A stretch of DNA of 64,000 nucleotides from positions 2,480,001-2,544,000 of the forward strand of contig NZ_CP091794.1 in the NCBI RefSeq assembly GCF_022024175.1. The letters run 5' to 3'. Positions 16,917 through 25,441 of this stretch are shown here, piece after piece. The translations under genes and the position numbers were made by a program. The notes under the pieces are model-generated. The model was not told where the DNA came from. It ran no database searches and saw only the letters and a program-made list of their open reading frames with translations. The stretch comes from Prevotella communis. GTDB taxonomy: Bacteria > Bacteroidota > Bacteroidia > Bacteroidales > Bacteroidaceae. Position 1 is the stretch's first letter. Each line of letters opens with the position of its first letter.

Positions 16917-17966
16917 TTACTTTACTTCTTTTACGACATACACCACTGTGGGCAGGTGATCACTATAACCGTTGAGCCACACACCGCCGGCATGAGTACG
17001 TAGGGTATTTCCCTTATATTTGCCCTCTTTCTGGAACAGATAGTCACGACGGAAAATCTGGTGAGCAAAATATTTCAGGGTACGATAGTCTTTTTTCTTA
17101 TTCTGGTCGAGTAATGACTGAGACAGGATAATCTGATCAAACAGGTTCCACTTTCCATCATACATCAGCGTACCTGTGCCATTGGCCAGAGTATCCCACC
17201 AAGGATTCCAAAGGCCGCCCTTCTCTACATCCTTCATCTTACGCTGTGCACCCAAGGACACTGCCATAGACTTATCCTGAGGATCATCATTCATATCGCC
17301 CATGATAATAATCTTGAAATCAGGATCAACACGAAGCAGGGAATCCTTCACCAAACGAATCTGTCGGCCACCCTCCTCACGATAGAAAGAACCTGCACCA
17401 CGAGAAGGCAAGTGGTTGACAATAACTGCCACATGCTCACCAGCCAACTTACCACTCACCGTGAGGAATCCACGGGTATGGCGCATACTGTCTTCAGGCA
17501 AGATATAGGTATAGGGCATCAATGTCACGTTCTCAACAGAAAAAAGACGAGGATTGTAAATCATGGCACAGTCAACACCACGATAGTCAGGTCCCTCAAC
17601 ATGTACGAACTTGTAGCCACGCTTCTTCAAGGGTTCCTGATTACACAAGTCTTCCATACATTTGGCATTCTCAACCTCAGAGACACCAATGATGGCACAA
17701 CCTATACCAGGCAACTTGTCTGTGCCGAGCTCTGCAAGCACACGGGCCATATTCTTCAGTTTATTAGAGTACTTCAGTCCCGTCCACTTATATTGTCCAT
17801 CGGGCAAGAACTGATAGTCGTTATGACCTTCATCATGACACGTATCAAACAGATTCTCCAAATTATAGAATCCGATGCCATACAACGAGAACTTTTTCTC
17901 TTGAGCAAACGTGGTACCAGTTCCCATCAGGAAAAGCAGTGCCAATAAAAACATTGTCTTTTTCAT
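16917..17966 (-). CDS. secreted endonuclease/exonuclease/phosphatase (EEP) family protein
   Basis: This 349-residue exported protein (signal LLFLMGTGTTFA then QEKK) has the EEP/DNase I-type catalytic set: FYNLENLFDT (Asn-Glu-Asn), IIGVSEVEN (metal Glu), VNHLPSRG (His), IIMGDMNDDP (Asp-x-Asn) and YSDHLPTVVY (Ser-Asp-His) at the C-terminus. All catalytic residues look intact. Members cleave nucleic acids or phosphodiesters; periplasmic or extracellular nuclease activity is the most likely role. It is the first gene of the operon with udk. It is divergent from the TonB-type receptor across 189 bp holding both promoters. Confidence 0.85.
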   Translation of the reverse strand: MKKTMFLLALLFLMGTGTTFAQEKKFSLYGIGFYNLENLFDTCHDEGHNDYQFLPDGQYKWTGLKYSNKLKNMARVLAELGTDKLPGIGCAIIGVSEVENAKCMEDLCNQEPLKKRGYKFVHVEGPDYRGVDCAMIYNPRLFSVENVTLMPYTYILPEDSMRHTRGFLTVSGKLAGEHVAVIVNHLPSRGAGSFYREEGGRQIRLVKDSLLRVDPDFKIIIMGDMNDDPQDKSMAVSLGAQRKMKDVEKGGLWNPWWDTLANGTGTLMYDGKWNLFDQIILSQSLLDQNKKKDYRTLKYFAHQIFRRDYLFQKEGKYKGNTLRTHAGGVWLNGYSDHLPTVVYVVKEVK

Positions 17967-18010
17967 ATTCAGATCAGTCTAATTAGGCTTAATAAATAGT
18001 TCTTGTGTGC

Positions 18011-18018
18011 AAAGTTAC
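18011..18018 (-). promoter_or_regulatory. -7 promoter box for EEP nuclease-udk operon
   Basis: The minus strand reads TAACTTTG, 44 bp before the ATG at 17966. A possible TTG is 22 bp upstream. It is divergent from the receptor promoter at 18088-18118, so both transcription units share one ~190-bp control region. Confidence 0.6.
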
Positions 18019-18087
18019 AAAAAATTCTGATAAACAATACAATTTCACCACATATTTTGTAATTGAGAAAACTTTTTTATAAAATAC

Positions 18088-18118
18088 TTTGTTGTTACAT
18101 AATTTTAATGTATCTTTG
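18088..18118 (+). promoter_or_regulatory. receptor promoter (TTTG-N19-TATCTTTG)
   Basis: TTTG at 18088-18091 and TATCTTTG at 18111-18118 are separated by 19 bp. The ATG of the receptor follows 37 bp later. Confidence 0.75.
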
Positions 18119-18155
18119 CACACAACTATAATTAATTTAATCTTAAAAAAGTTCT

Positions 18156-20726
18156 ATGAATAAAAAGCTGAAATTCGTGATGATGGCGCTTTGTGTCGCT
18201 CCCGTTGCAATGGCTCAGACAGAGATTGACTCTCTGGGCGTGCAGGACGAGCAAGCATTCACCTTCACGGAAGCACAGTTGGGCGAGGACGACGATATGT
18301 CGCAGAACGTGACTATCACAGGTTCAAACTCAAACATTTACGCCTCACAAGTAGGCTATCTGTTCAGCCCTATGCGCTTCCGCTACCGTGCTTTGAACCA
18401 AAAGTACAATGACATCTACATCAATGGTGTGCAGATGAATGACATGGAGACAGGTCAGTTCCGTTATTCTATCGTTGGTGGTCTGAACCAGCAGACACGT
18501 GGCGTGGAAAACTCACTGCCCTTCGAAGACAACAACTTCTCTATGAGTGGCATGGCCGGTTCTAACAACTACAACTTCCGTCCCTCTGCCTTTGCTACAG
18601 GGCACCGTTTCACGCTGTCAGGTGCTAACCGCAACTACACCCTTCGTGGCATGTACACCTACAACAGCGGCGTCAAGGAAAACGGCTGGGCTTACTCTGC
18701 CAACCTGACTTACCGTTGGGCAAACATGAGCACGTCTTATGTTGAAGGAACATTCTACAACGCACTGAGCTACTTCTTCGGCGCAGAGAAATTCATCAAC
18801 GACCAGCACCACATTTCACTGGTAACTTGGGGCAACCCCACAGAGCGTGCCTCTCAGGGTGCAGCCACTGACGAAATGTATTGGTTGGCTAACAACCGTT
18901 TTTACAACCCTAACTGGGGTTTCCAGAACGGCAAGAAGCGCAACTCCCGTGTAGTTAATGATTTCGCTCCCACAGCCATGTTTACTTGGGACTGGCAGAT
19001 CAACGACCAGATGAAATTGGTGACCACATTGACCGGACGCTATTCTATGTACAAGAGCACCAAGCTCAACTACAACAATTCAGACAACCCACACCCCAAC
19101 TACTGGAAGAACCTGCCAAGTAGTTATTTCGACGTATGGGATGAGAGCGATGTCAACAACCGTACAGAGCAGTGTGCCAGCGACTGGCTGCGTGCCAAGA
19201 ACCTGATGTCAGGTTACCAGCGCGACCGTCAGATTGACTTCGACAAGTTGTACCTGGCCAACCGCAACGCTGCCTTGCAGGGTGCAGACGCCATGTACTT
19301 CATTCAGGCTAAGCACAATGACAACCTGAATGTTGCCCTTGCATCAAACCTGAACTTTGACTTGAACAAAGACCAGCGTCTGAACATGGGATTCCAGCTG
19401 GCTACCAACAAGGGTATGCACTACCAGACAATGGACGACCTGCTGGGTGCCAGTGTTTATCACAACATCAACACCTACGCTATCGGCAACTATTCAGCAC
19501 TGGATCCTGAGGTTCAGTATGACGCAAACCATCCTAATGCCGTTGTTCGCGAAGGCGACAGATTTGGCTACGACTACAATATCTTTGTCAACAAGGCCAA
19601 CGTTTGGATGACCTATGCCGCTGACATTGCAGGCAACACCCACGCTTTCGTTAGCGGTCGCATTGGCGGTGTCGAGATGCAGCGTGAAGGCAAGATGCGC
19701 AACGGTATGTTCCTCAACAACTCTTACGGCAAGAGCAAGACTGCCCACTTCCTAGAAGGTGGCGGTAAGGCAGGCGCCGTTATCAATCTCGGACATGGTC
19801 ACTCTATCAATGGTGGTGTCGGCGTAGAGGTTCGTGCTCCACAGGCACAGTCTGCCTTCGTTTCACCTGAGATGAACAATGACTTCGTGGTTGACCTGAA
19901 GAACGAGAAGAACTACTCTGCCGAGATTGGCTACCAGATGCAGAACTCATGGTTGAAAGCTAACATCATGGCATATGGTGCTATCGTTGAAGACGCTACT
20001 GAGTGGCAGAACTTCTACTTTGACGATATCAACTCATTCTCTTATGTTTCAATGACAGGCATCTCAAAAGAGTACTACGGCGTAGAATGGGGTCTGAACT
20101 TCAAGCTCACCGACGCTATCAACCTGAAGACGCTCGGTACTATCAGCGAGGCTCGCAACACTAACAATGCCCAGGTTTGGTACATGAGCAGCACAAAGGG
20201 TACCTTCAATGATGCTAACGACAACAAGCCAGAGGTAGTATATAATAAAAACATGCGCGAATCTGGTACTCCCCTCACAGCACTGAGTCTGGTTCTGAGC
20301 TACCACAAAGGCGGTTGGTTCATTGACCTGAACGGTAATTACTACGATCGTATTTACCTTGGCTACTCACCCTCTTACCGTTACTCTTCAACATTGGCAG
20401 CTCGCGAGAAGATTGAGCACAATGTGTACGATGCTAATGGCAACGTGATGGAGAGCGCCGTAGAACAGGCCAAGGGTCACGGTGGTTTCATGCTTGACGC
20501 CTCTATCGGCAAGAGCATCAACCTGAAGAGAGGTCGCTCTATGAGCATCAACCTGTCGGTTACTAACCTGCTGAACAACCAGAACATTGTAACTGGCGGT
20601 TACGAGCAGAGCCGTTCCGACTACACTGCTAGCGGAAACGTACGTGCCTATAAGTTCTCAAAGAACCCCATGAAGTTCTATGCTTACGGCATCAACGGTA
20701 TGCTCAACATTGCATATAAGTTCTAA
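18156..20726 (+). CDS. TonB-dependent receptor-like outer-membrane protein
   Basis: This 856-residue protein has a signal peptide (MALCVAPVAMA then QTE). A short acidic N-terminus is followed by a plug-like region (DIYINGVQMNDMETG, then NNFSMSGMAGSNNYNF) and a long beta barrel rich in aromatic-polar alternation. It ends in a C-terminal strand with final Phe (GINGMLNIAYKF), as expected for a BamA-inserted barrel. The carboxypeptidase-regulatory-like domain that usually precedes the plug in SusC proteins is absent, and the plug motifs are atypical. It is followed 31 bp later by a DUF5689-type lipoprotein and then an OB-fold-repeat lipoprotein. I infer a transporter for whatever those bind; nucleic-acid fragments fit the neighbours. 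Confidence 0.8.
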   Translation: MNKKLKFVMMALCVAPVAMAQTEIDSLGVQDEQAFTFTEAQLGEDDDMSQNVTITGSNSNIYASQVGYLFSPMRFRYRALNQKYNDIYINGVQMNDMETGQFRYSIVGGLNQQTRGVENSLPFEDNNFSMSGMAGSNNYNFRPSAFATGHRFTLSGANRNYTLRGMYTYNSGVKENGWAYSANLTYRWANMSTSYVEGTFYNALSYFFGAEKFINDQHHISLVTWGNPTERASQGAATDEMYWLANNRFYNPNWGFQNGKKRNSRVVNDFAPTAMFTWDWQINDQMKLVTTLTGRYSMYKSTKLNYNNSDNPHPNYWKNLPSSYFDVWDESDVNNRTEQCASDWLRAKNLMSGYQRDRQIDFDKLYLANRNAALQGADAMYFIQAKHNDNLNVALASNLNFDLNKDQRLNMGFQLATNKGMHYQTMDDLLGASVYHNINTYAIGNYSALDPEVQYDANHPNAVVREGDRFGYDYNIFVNKANVWMTYAADIAGNTHAFVSGRIGGVEMQREGKMRNGMFLNNSYGKSKTAHFLEGGGKAGAVINLGHGHSINGGVGVEVRAPQAQSAFVSPEMNNDFVVDLKNEKNYSAEIGYQMQNSWLKANIMAYGAIVEDATEWQNFYFDDINSFSYVSMTGISKEYYGVEWGLNFKLTDAINLKTLGTISEARNTNNAQVWYMSSTKGTFNDANDNKPEVVYNKNMRESGTPLTALSLVLSYHKGGWFIDLNGNYYDRIYLGYSPSYRYSSTLAAREKIEHNVYDANGNVMESAVEQAKGHGGFMLDASIGKSINLKRGRSMSINLSVTNLLNNQNIVTGGYEQSRSDYTASGNVRAYKFSKNPMKFYAYGINGMLNIAYKF

Positions 20727-20757
20727 TAGATAGTCACGATTTAAGCATTAAGAAAGT

Positions 20758-21681
20758 ATGAAAAAGATACATTATTTATTATTAGCACTTGTATGCGGTG
20801 TGTTTACAGGATGTATGGACGGCGATTGGGACGAGCCTGCAGCCAAGGACACCATTTACGGTAATTCCGACATCAAGGAGGCTAATGTCATCACCGTCAA
20901 GGATCTGAAGACAAAATACAAGAACGAGATATCAACACTGGGTGTCTACAAGCAGATTGATGAAGACCTGCAGCTCAAGGTTGTAGTAACAGCCAATGAT
21001 ATCGAGGGAAATATGTACAATGAAATCTGCGTGCAGGATAAAACCGGTGGTATTTTCATCGGCATCTCTCAGGGCGGCATCTTTGGTTACCTCCCCGTGG
21101 GTACCGAGATTCTGATTGACCTGAAAGGACTCTGCATTGGTAACTACCGTCGCTCTGCTACAATTGGTACACCTTACACAAGTAAGGATGGCGAAGTTAG
21201 CGTCAGCCGTATGCCCCGTGCATTGTGGCAGCAGCACTTCACCTACACTGGCTATCGTGAGCACGTAACTCCAGAACTTTTTGCCGATGGTAGCACTCCT
21301 ACCACTTGGGACTTGACGATGGATGCAGGCAAACTGGGTACCATCAAGAATGTCACCATTAAGCAGGCAGGTTACTTCAATTCTGAAGAAGGAGAAAACG
21401 GCACTTATCACGACGGTATCAAGTTTGTTCCTGGTGAATCAGCTTTTGTTATCCCAGGTTTCTCAACCTCTTGGTATTTCAATGAGCAGATCTCTGACAC
21501 AAATGATGGTGTTGCTGTACAGATCTACACCAGCAGCTACGCAGATTTCGCAGCAATGAAGCTGCCTACTGGTAAAGTCAATGTTACTGGTGTCTTGAAG
21601 CACTATTGCAACAAGAAAGGCCAGCGCGACCAGTGGGAGCTCATCATGCGTTCGCTGAGCGACATTGAAGAAGTGAAGTAA
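20758..21681 (+). CDS. DUF5689-like lipoprotein
   Basis: This 307-residue lipoprotein (ALVCGVFTGC, Cys at residue 19, followed by acidic MDGDWDEP that may favour surface export) resembles DUF5689 proteins of Bacteroidetes. The core includes VITVKDLKTKYK, LQLKVVVTANDIEGNMYNE, VQDKTGGIFIGI and LPVGTEILIDLKGL. That strand pattern is reminiscent of an OB-fold domain, which often accompanies secreted nucleases. It sits between the receptor gene and the OB-repeat lipoprotein, with 31 and 35 bp gaps and no terminator, so it is probably the receptor's surface partner. The bound ligand is unknown. Confidence 0.78.
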   Translation: MKKIHYLLLALVCGVFTGCMDGDWDEPAAKDTIYGNSDIKEANVITVKDLKTKYKNEISTLGVYKQIDEDLQLKVVVTANDIEGNMYNEICVQDKTGGIFIGISQGGIFGYLPVGTEILIDLKGLCIGNYRRSATIGTPYTSKDGEVSVSRMPRALWQQHFTYTGYREHVTPELFADGSTPTTWDLTMDAGKLGTIKNVTIKQAGYFNSEEGENGTYHDGIKFVPGESAFVIPGFSTSWYFNEQISDTNDGVAVQIYTSSYADFAAMKLPTGKVNVTGVLKHYCNKKGQRDQWELIMRSLSDIEEVK

Positions 21682-21716
21682 AACCTATTTTGTTAACAGA
21701 AAAAAAGAATAAAACT

Positions 21717-23399
21717 ATGAATAAGATTTTCAAATCAATGATGGCTATGACCATCGCAGCATTCACCTTCACTGCATGTGAAGATGTGCCCGAGCCATAC
21801 AACAATCCGTATGACTCATTCAACTCAGGAGAAGAGGTTACCATCGACCCCGCAGGTAGTGGTACCGTTGAGGACCCATACAATGTGGCAGCCGCGTTGA
21901 AACTTATCAACGAACTTGGCGCAGACGTCAACTCTGACAAGATTTACGTAAAAGGATATATTTCTGACCTCGGCAAAGGAATTGACGCAACTTATCTGAA
22001 TGCACAATTTACTATTGCTGATGACAAAAACGGAACCAACTCACTTTTGGTTTACCGTTCAAATTATCTGAACGATCAGAAGTTCACCTCTACAGACCAG
22101 CTCAAGGCAGGTGACGAAGTGATTATGTGTGGTTCAGTTGTAAATTACAAAGGAGATACTCCTGAGTTTACCACTGGCACATACATTTATTCACATAATG
22201 GAACCACAAGTGATAGCGGCAACACATCCGGTGACAATGGCGACGGTAAGGGTACTATCGATTCTCCATATAATGTAACAGCAGCTCTTGCAGCTGGCAG
22301 TGGCACTGGCGTGTTCGTGAAAGGATACATCGTTGGTAGTATTGATGGTAAGGCAACAACAGACGCTAAGTTTAGTGCAGAAACCGCTACTGTATCAAAC
22401 ATTCTGGTTGCTGCTTCTGCTGATGAGACCGACATTACCAAGTGTATGCCTGTACAACTGCCTACTGGCGATGTACGCAGCTCACTTAACCTCGTGGATA
22501 ATGCAGGAAACTACAAAAAGGAAGTAACCCTCTACGGTAACATTGAAAAGTATTTCAGCGTGACTGGTATCAAGAGTGTGACTTACGCAATTCTTAATGG
22601 CACTGAGATTGGCACTAAGCCAGAAAGCGGAAACACCCCAAGCGGAGAAGCAAAGGGTAGCGGTACACAAGCTGACCCCTGGAATGTTGTTGCAGCCATC
22701 AACGCCATCAATTCAGGAGCACTGCCAGACGAGGCTTTCGTTAAGGGTATTATTGTTCAGCTGGACAAATTCAATAGCACTTATGGCTCTATCACATACT
22801 GGATTTCTGACAGCAAGGATGGTAGCACCAAATTGCAGGTATACAGCGGACTTAACCTTAACAAGGAGCAGTTTACTGCACTTGAAAATCTTGCCATAGG
22901 CGACGAAGTTGTCGTTGCAGGAAAACTGAAGGACTACAACGGAACACCTGAGTTCGACAAGAACAACTACCTTGTATCTCATAGCAATGGTAGCAATAGT
23001 GGTAACACAAATACCACAGGAACACTCGATAATCCTCTGACTGCATCTCAGGCATACGACGCCGTAGCAGCCATGGAAAAAGGAGTGACATCTGAAGCCG
23101 ACTACTATGTTAAGGGAAAAATTTCCAGCATCAAATTCACTTTCAGTGCTCAGTATGGAACTGCTACCTTTAACATCTCTGACGATGGTGCTACGGGTGG
23201 CAAGGAGTTTATCGCATACAGCTGCTATTACTTCGGCAATCAACCCTGGGTTGAAGGCAACACACAGGTTCAAGTAGGCGACGAAGTAATTGTTTGCGGC
23301 AAGGTAGTGAACTACAATGGTAACACTCCCGAATTTGCCAGCAAGAAGAACTACTTAGTGAAGCTCAACTCTCAGACAGCTGCCAGCCGTCGCAAATAA
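21717..23399 (+). CDS. lipoprotein with four tandem OB-fold-like repeats
   Basis: This 560-residue lipoprotein (TIAAFTFTAC then EDVPEP) contains four ~105-125-residue repeats, each opening with a G-(S/K)-G-T-x-(E/D)-(D/S)-P-(Y/W)-N-V-like segment: GSGTVEDPYNVAAAL, GKGTIDSPYNVTAAL, GSGTQADPWNVVAAI and TGTLDNPLTASQAY. Each continues with a (Y/F)VKG-(Y/I/K)-I strand; repeats 1, 3 and 4 also share GDEV(I/V)-x-(C/A)-G...YNG-TPEF. Repeat 2 is the most divergent. The domains resemble DUF6359/YhcR-type OB folds. I start at the ATG at 21717; a TTG at 21690 would add an unlikely lysine-rich leader. It ends the receptor operon before a strong terminator. Nucleic-acid binding is a hypothesis. Confidence 0.75.
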   Translation: MNKIFKSMMAMTIAAFTFTACEDVPEPYNNPYDSFNSGEEVTIDPAGSGTVEDPYNVAAALKLINELGADVNSDKIYVKGYISDLGKGIDATYLNAQFTIADDKNGTNSLLVYRSNYLNDQKFTSTDQLKAGDEVIMCGSVVNYKGDTPEFTTGTYIYSHNGTTSDSGNTSGDNGDGKGTIDSPYNVTAALAAGSGTGVFVKGYIVGSIDGKATTDAKFSAETATVSNILVAASADETDITKCMPVQLPTGDVRSSLNLVDNAGNYKKEVTLYGNIEKYFSVTGIKSVTYAILNGTEIGTKPESGNTPSGEAKGSGTQADPWNVVAAINAINSGALPDEAFVKGIIVQLDKFNSTYGSITYWISDSKDGSTKLQVYSGLNLNKEQFTALENLAIGDEVVVAGKLKDYNGTPEFDKNNYLVSHSNGSNSGNTNTTGTLDNPLTASQAYDAVAAMEKGVTSEADYYVKGKISSIKFTFSAQYGTATFNISDDGATGGKEFIAYSCYYFGNQPWVEGNTQVQVGDEVIVCGKVVNYNGNTPEFASKKNYLVKLNSQTAASRRK

Positions 23400-23418
23400 G
23401 AGTTTCTCTATTTATCAT

Positions 23419-23456
23419 ACGGGCTGTATCCACAACGGATGCAGCCCGTTTATTTT
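23419..23456 (+). terminator. terminator of the receptor operon
   Basis: A 13-bp stem with one G-T pair (23419-23431 with 23437-23449) and a 5-nt loop is followed by TTTATTTTT. Confidence 0.88.
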
Positions 23457-23484
23457 TCCTTAACATAGAAAAAGAAGCCAAAAG

Positions 23485-23516
23485 TTTGCAGGAATCAAAA
23501 AAAGTTCGTACCTTTG
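23485..23516 (+). promoter_or_regulatory. rpmE2 promoter (TTTG-N20-TACCTTTG)
   Basis: TTTG at 23485-23488 and TACCTTTG at 23509-23516 are 20 bp apart. The 61-bp stretch to the ATG at 23578 contains a small hairpin, GCGCA-TTG-TGCGC at 23528-23540, near the predicted transcript start. Confidence 0.8.
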
Positions 23517-23577
23517 CACCCTGATTGGCGCATTGTGCGCACAGAATTATTATTTATCATCAATTATACAAAAAGAA

Positions 23578-23832
23578 ATGAAACAAGGAATTCATCCCGA
23601 AAACTATCGCCCCGTCGTGTTCAAGGACATGTCCAACGGCGATATGTTCCTTACGAAGTCTACTGCTAAGACTAACGACACTGTAGAGTTCGAAGGCGAA
23701 ACTTACCCCGTGGTAAAAGTTGAAATCTCAAGCAGCTCTCACCCCTTCTACACTGGTAAGAGCAAGCTCGTCGACACCGCTGGTCGCGTCGATAAGTTCA
23801 TGAGCCGCTACGGTAAGGCTTCGAAGAAGTAA
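23578..23832 (+). CDS. rpmE2: 50S ribosomal protein L31 type B
   Basis: This 84-residue protein with [19 protein letters not shown], the [10 protein letters not shown] segment and [15 protein letters not shown] is a clear L31. It has no cysteines, so it is the zinc-free C-minus form (type B) usual in Bacteroidetes. It forms part of the large-subunit central protuberance and bridges the two subunits. The ATG at 23578 is chosen over an upstream in-frame start because the family begins at MKQGIHP. It has its own promoter and a downstream inverted repeat, so it is probably a separate unit between the receptor operon and the nuclease gene. Confidence 0.95.
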   Translation: MKQGIHPENYRPVVFKDMSNGDMFLTKSTAKTNDTVEFEGETYPVVKVEISSSSHPFYTGKSKLVDTAGRVDKFMSRYGKASKK

Positions 23833-23859
23833 GATATTTCTAGGAAATGACACTTACGC

Positions 23860-23903
23860 GAAGGTGCGTCCAGGGTAGTTGCATATGCCTTGTACGCACC
23901 TTC
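23860..23903 (+). terminator. inverted repeat after rpmE2, possible weak terminator or processing site
   Basis: A perfect 10-bp inverted repeat (GAAGGTGCGT at 23860-23869, ACGCACCTTC at 23894-23903) flanks a 24-nt loop. There is no T-run, so it may be a read-through attenuator or processing signal rather than a terminator. Confidence 0.4.
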
Positions 23904-23928
23904 ATTGACTAATCACAAAAACGAAAAG

Positions 23929-24840
23929 ATGACGACTCTCAAGACCCTTAGTCTGAAACTAACCTTATTCCTATCGGTATGCCTGATAGCAACATCGTGT
24001 AGTGATGATGACGACTCCAAGGTTTACGACTTAACAAACAGCAACCAAAACGCCACAAACATTGTCAAGGAAGCATCTCGTTTGGAGATGCCTCACCTAA
24101 AGAATGGCTGTATCGTATTGGTTCATTCTACCACACACAAAGAAGGCGTGAACTTCATCGTTGAATGGGATGCAGACAAAAAAGCCCAGCGATGGACAGC
24201 CTATCGTATCCATAAAGGCCAGACGGGCTCTGCAGGATATGATGGCAGATTTGAAGAAGATCCAGACCTGCCCACATCTTACAGAGTTTCAGACACATAT
24301 AGTTACTATAAAGGTTCTGGCTTTACTCGTGGACACATTTGTGCATCGGCTGACAGACAATATTCAAAGACTGCCAATCACCAGACGTTCTACTACACGA
24401 ATATGCAGCCCCAGTATTACATGTTTAATGCTGGCAATGAAGACAAATACGACAGTCCTTGGTGCAGATTGGAAAGCAAAGTACGCAACTGGGGACGCAG
24501 TAGCGGATGCGACACATTATATATTGTAAAAGGTGGAACCATCGAAGAAGATATGCTACTAAAGAATAGTCGTTATCCACAAGGTAAGATTAAGGGACAA
24601 CTACCTATTCCTAAGTATTTCTTCGTTGCTCTGCTGATGAAAACCAAGACCACCTATCAGGCCATTGGCTTCTGGCTTGAGCACGACAACATAGACCATT
24701 CAGGTGACGAGCTCAGCAAATATGCCATGAGCATAGATAACCTGGAGGCACTTACCGGCATTGACTTCTTCTGTAACCTGCCCGACGCCACAGAGAACGA
24801 GGTCGAGAAGTCGTTTGCCACAATCAAATGGGGACTATAA
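23929..24840 (+). CDS. DNA/RNA non-specific endonuclease lipoprotein (NUC1/EndoG-like)
   Basis: This 303-residue lipoprotein has the signal CLIATSC (Cys24) directly followed by SDDDD, which matches the acidic lipoprotein surface-export signal described for Bacteroidetes. The nuclease domain carries RGHICASADRQYSK (a version of the DRGH box with the catalytic His), NHQTFYYTNMQPQ (metal-binding Asn) and WCRLESKVRNW. Enzymes of this family cut DNA and RNA without sequence specificity. Its predicted location outside the cell, close to an EEP nuclease, uridine kinase and a TonB-type receptor operon, suggests breakdown of environmental nucleic acids. The ATG at 23929 follows the inverted repeat; an upstream in-frame ATG would begin inside that repeat. 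Confidence 0.88.
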   Translation: MTTLKTLSLKLTLFLSVCLIATSCSDDDDSKVYDLTNSNQNATNIVKEASRLEMPHLKNGCIVLVHSTTHKEGVNFIVEWDADKKAQRWTAYRIHKGQTGSAGYDGRFEEDPDLPTSYRVSDTYSYYKGSGFTRGHICASADRQYSKTANHQTFYYTNMQPQYYMFNAGNEDKYDSPWCRLESKVRNWGRSSGCDTLYIVKGGTIEEDMLLKNSRYPQGKIKGQLPIPKYFFVALLMKTKTTYQAIGFWLEHDNIDHSGDELSKYAMSIDNLEALTGIDFFCNLPDATENEVEKSFATIKWGL

Positions 24841-24873
24841 ACAATCATTTAAATTAATACAACTCACAAAACA

Positions 24874-25425
24874 ATGAAAACTGTTTATGATTTTACTGTC
24901 AAAGACAGAAAAGGCAAGGACGTTTCGCTGAAAGAGTACGCCAACGAAGTGCTGCTCATCGTAAACACTGCCACAAAGTGCGGTTTTACACCTCAGTATG
25001 AAGAACTGGAGAAACTGTACGAACAGTACCATAGTCAGGGCTTCGAGATCCTGGACTTTCCCTGCAACCAGTTTGGCCAGCAGGCTCCCGGAACCGACGA
25101 GAGCATTCACGAGTTCTGCAAGCTGAACTTCGGAACAGAATTTCCACGCTTTAAGAAAGTTAAAGTAAACGGCGACGATGCCGAACCACTGTATAAGTTC
25201 CTGCAAGAACAAAAGGGTTTTGCCGGTTGGGATATGACCCACCCCATTGCCCATATTCTCGACGATATGTTGTCAAAGGCAGATCCCAACTACAAAGAAT
25301 CTGCCGACATCAAATGGAATTTCACTAAATTCCTTATCAACAAGAAAGGTCAGGTTATCGCCCGCTTCGAGCCAACTGAGAAAATTGAAAACATTGCCAA
25401 GCAGATTGAAGAACTGCTGAAATAA
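24874..25425 (+). CDS. glutathione-peroxidase-fold thiol peroxidase
   Basis: This 183-residue protein has the GPx signatures NTATKCGFTPQYEELEKLY (peroxidatic Cys36, not selenocysteine), LDFPCNQFGQQAPG (catalytic Gln and second Cys) and WNFTKFLINKKG (catalytic Trp/Asn). Cysteine-type bacterial members usually take electrons from thioredoxin rather than glutathione. That fits thioredoxin reductase as the next gene, only 16 bp downstream. The pair would reduce hydroperoxides in the cytoplasm. It has no signal peptide, and the gap of 33 bp from the nuclease gene shows no promoter. Confidence 0.92.
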   Translation: MKTVYDFTVKDRKGKDVSLKEYANEVLLIVNTATKCGFTPQYEELEKLYEQYHSQGFEILDFPCNQFGQQAPGTDESIHEFCKLNFGTEFPRFKKVKVNGDDAEPLYKFLQEQKGFAGWDMTHPIAHILDDMLSKADPNYKESADIKWNFTKFLINKKGQVIARFEPTEKIENIAKQIEELLK

Positions 25426-25439
25426 TTCATAGTTCATAG
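25426..25439 (+). repeat. junction repeat, two copies of TTCATAG
   Basis: Two exact 7-bp copies (25426-25432, 25433-25439) fill the gap between the peroxidase stop and the trxB ATG, followed by TT before the ATG. It is one of several short-period AT-rich repeats at gene junctions in this window. Confidence 0.55.
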
Positions 25440-25441
25440 TT

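Noticed and set aside
24874-25425. selenocysteine in the peroxidase
   Set aside because: The catalytic position is an ordinary cysteine codon in TKCGF; there is no in-frame TGA.
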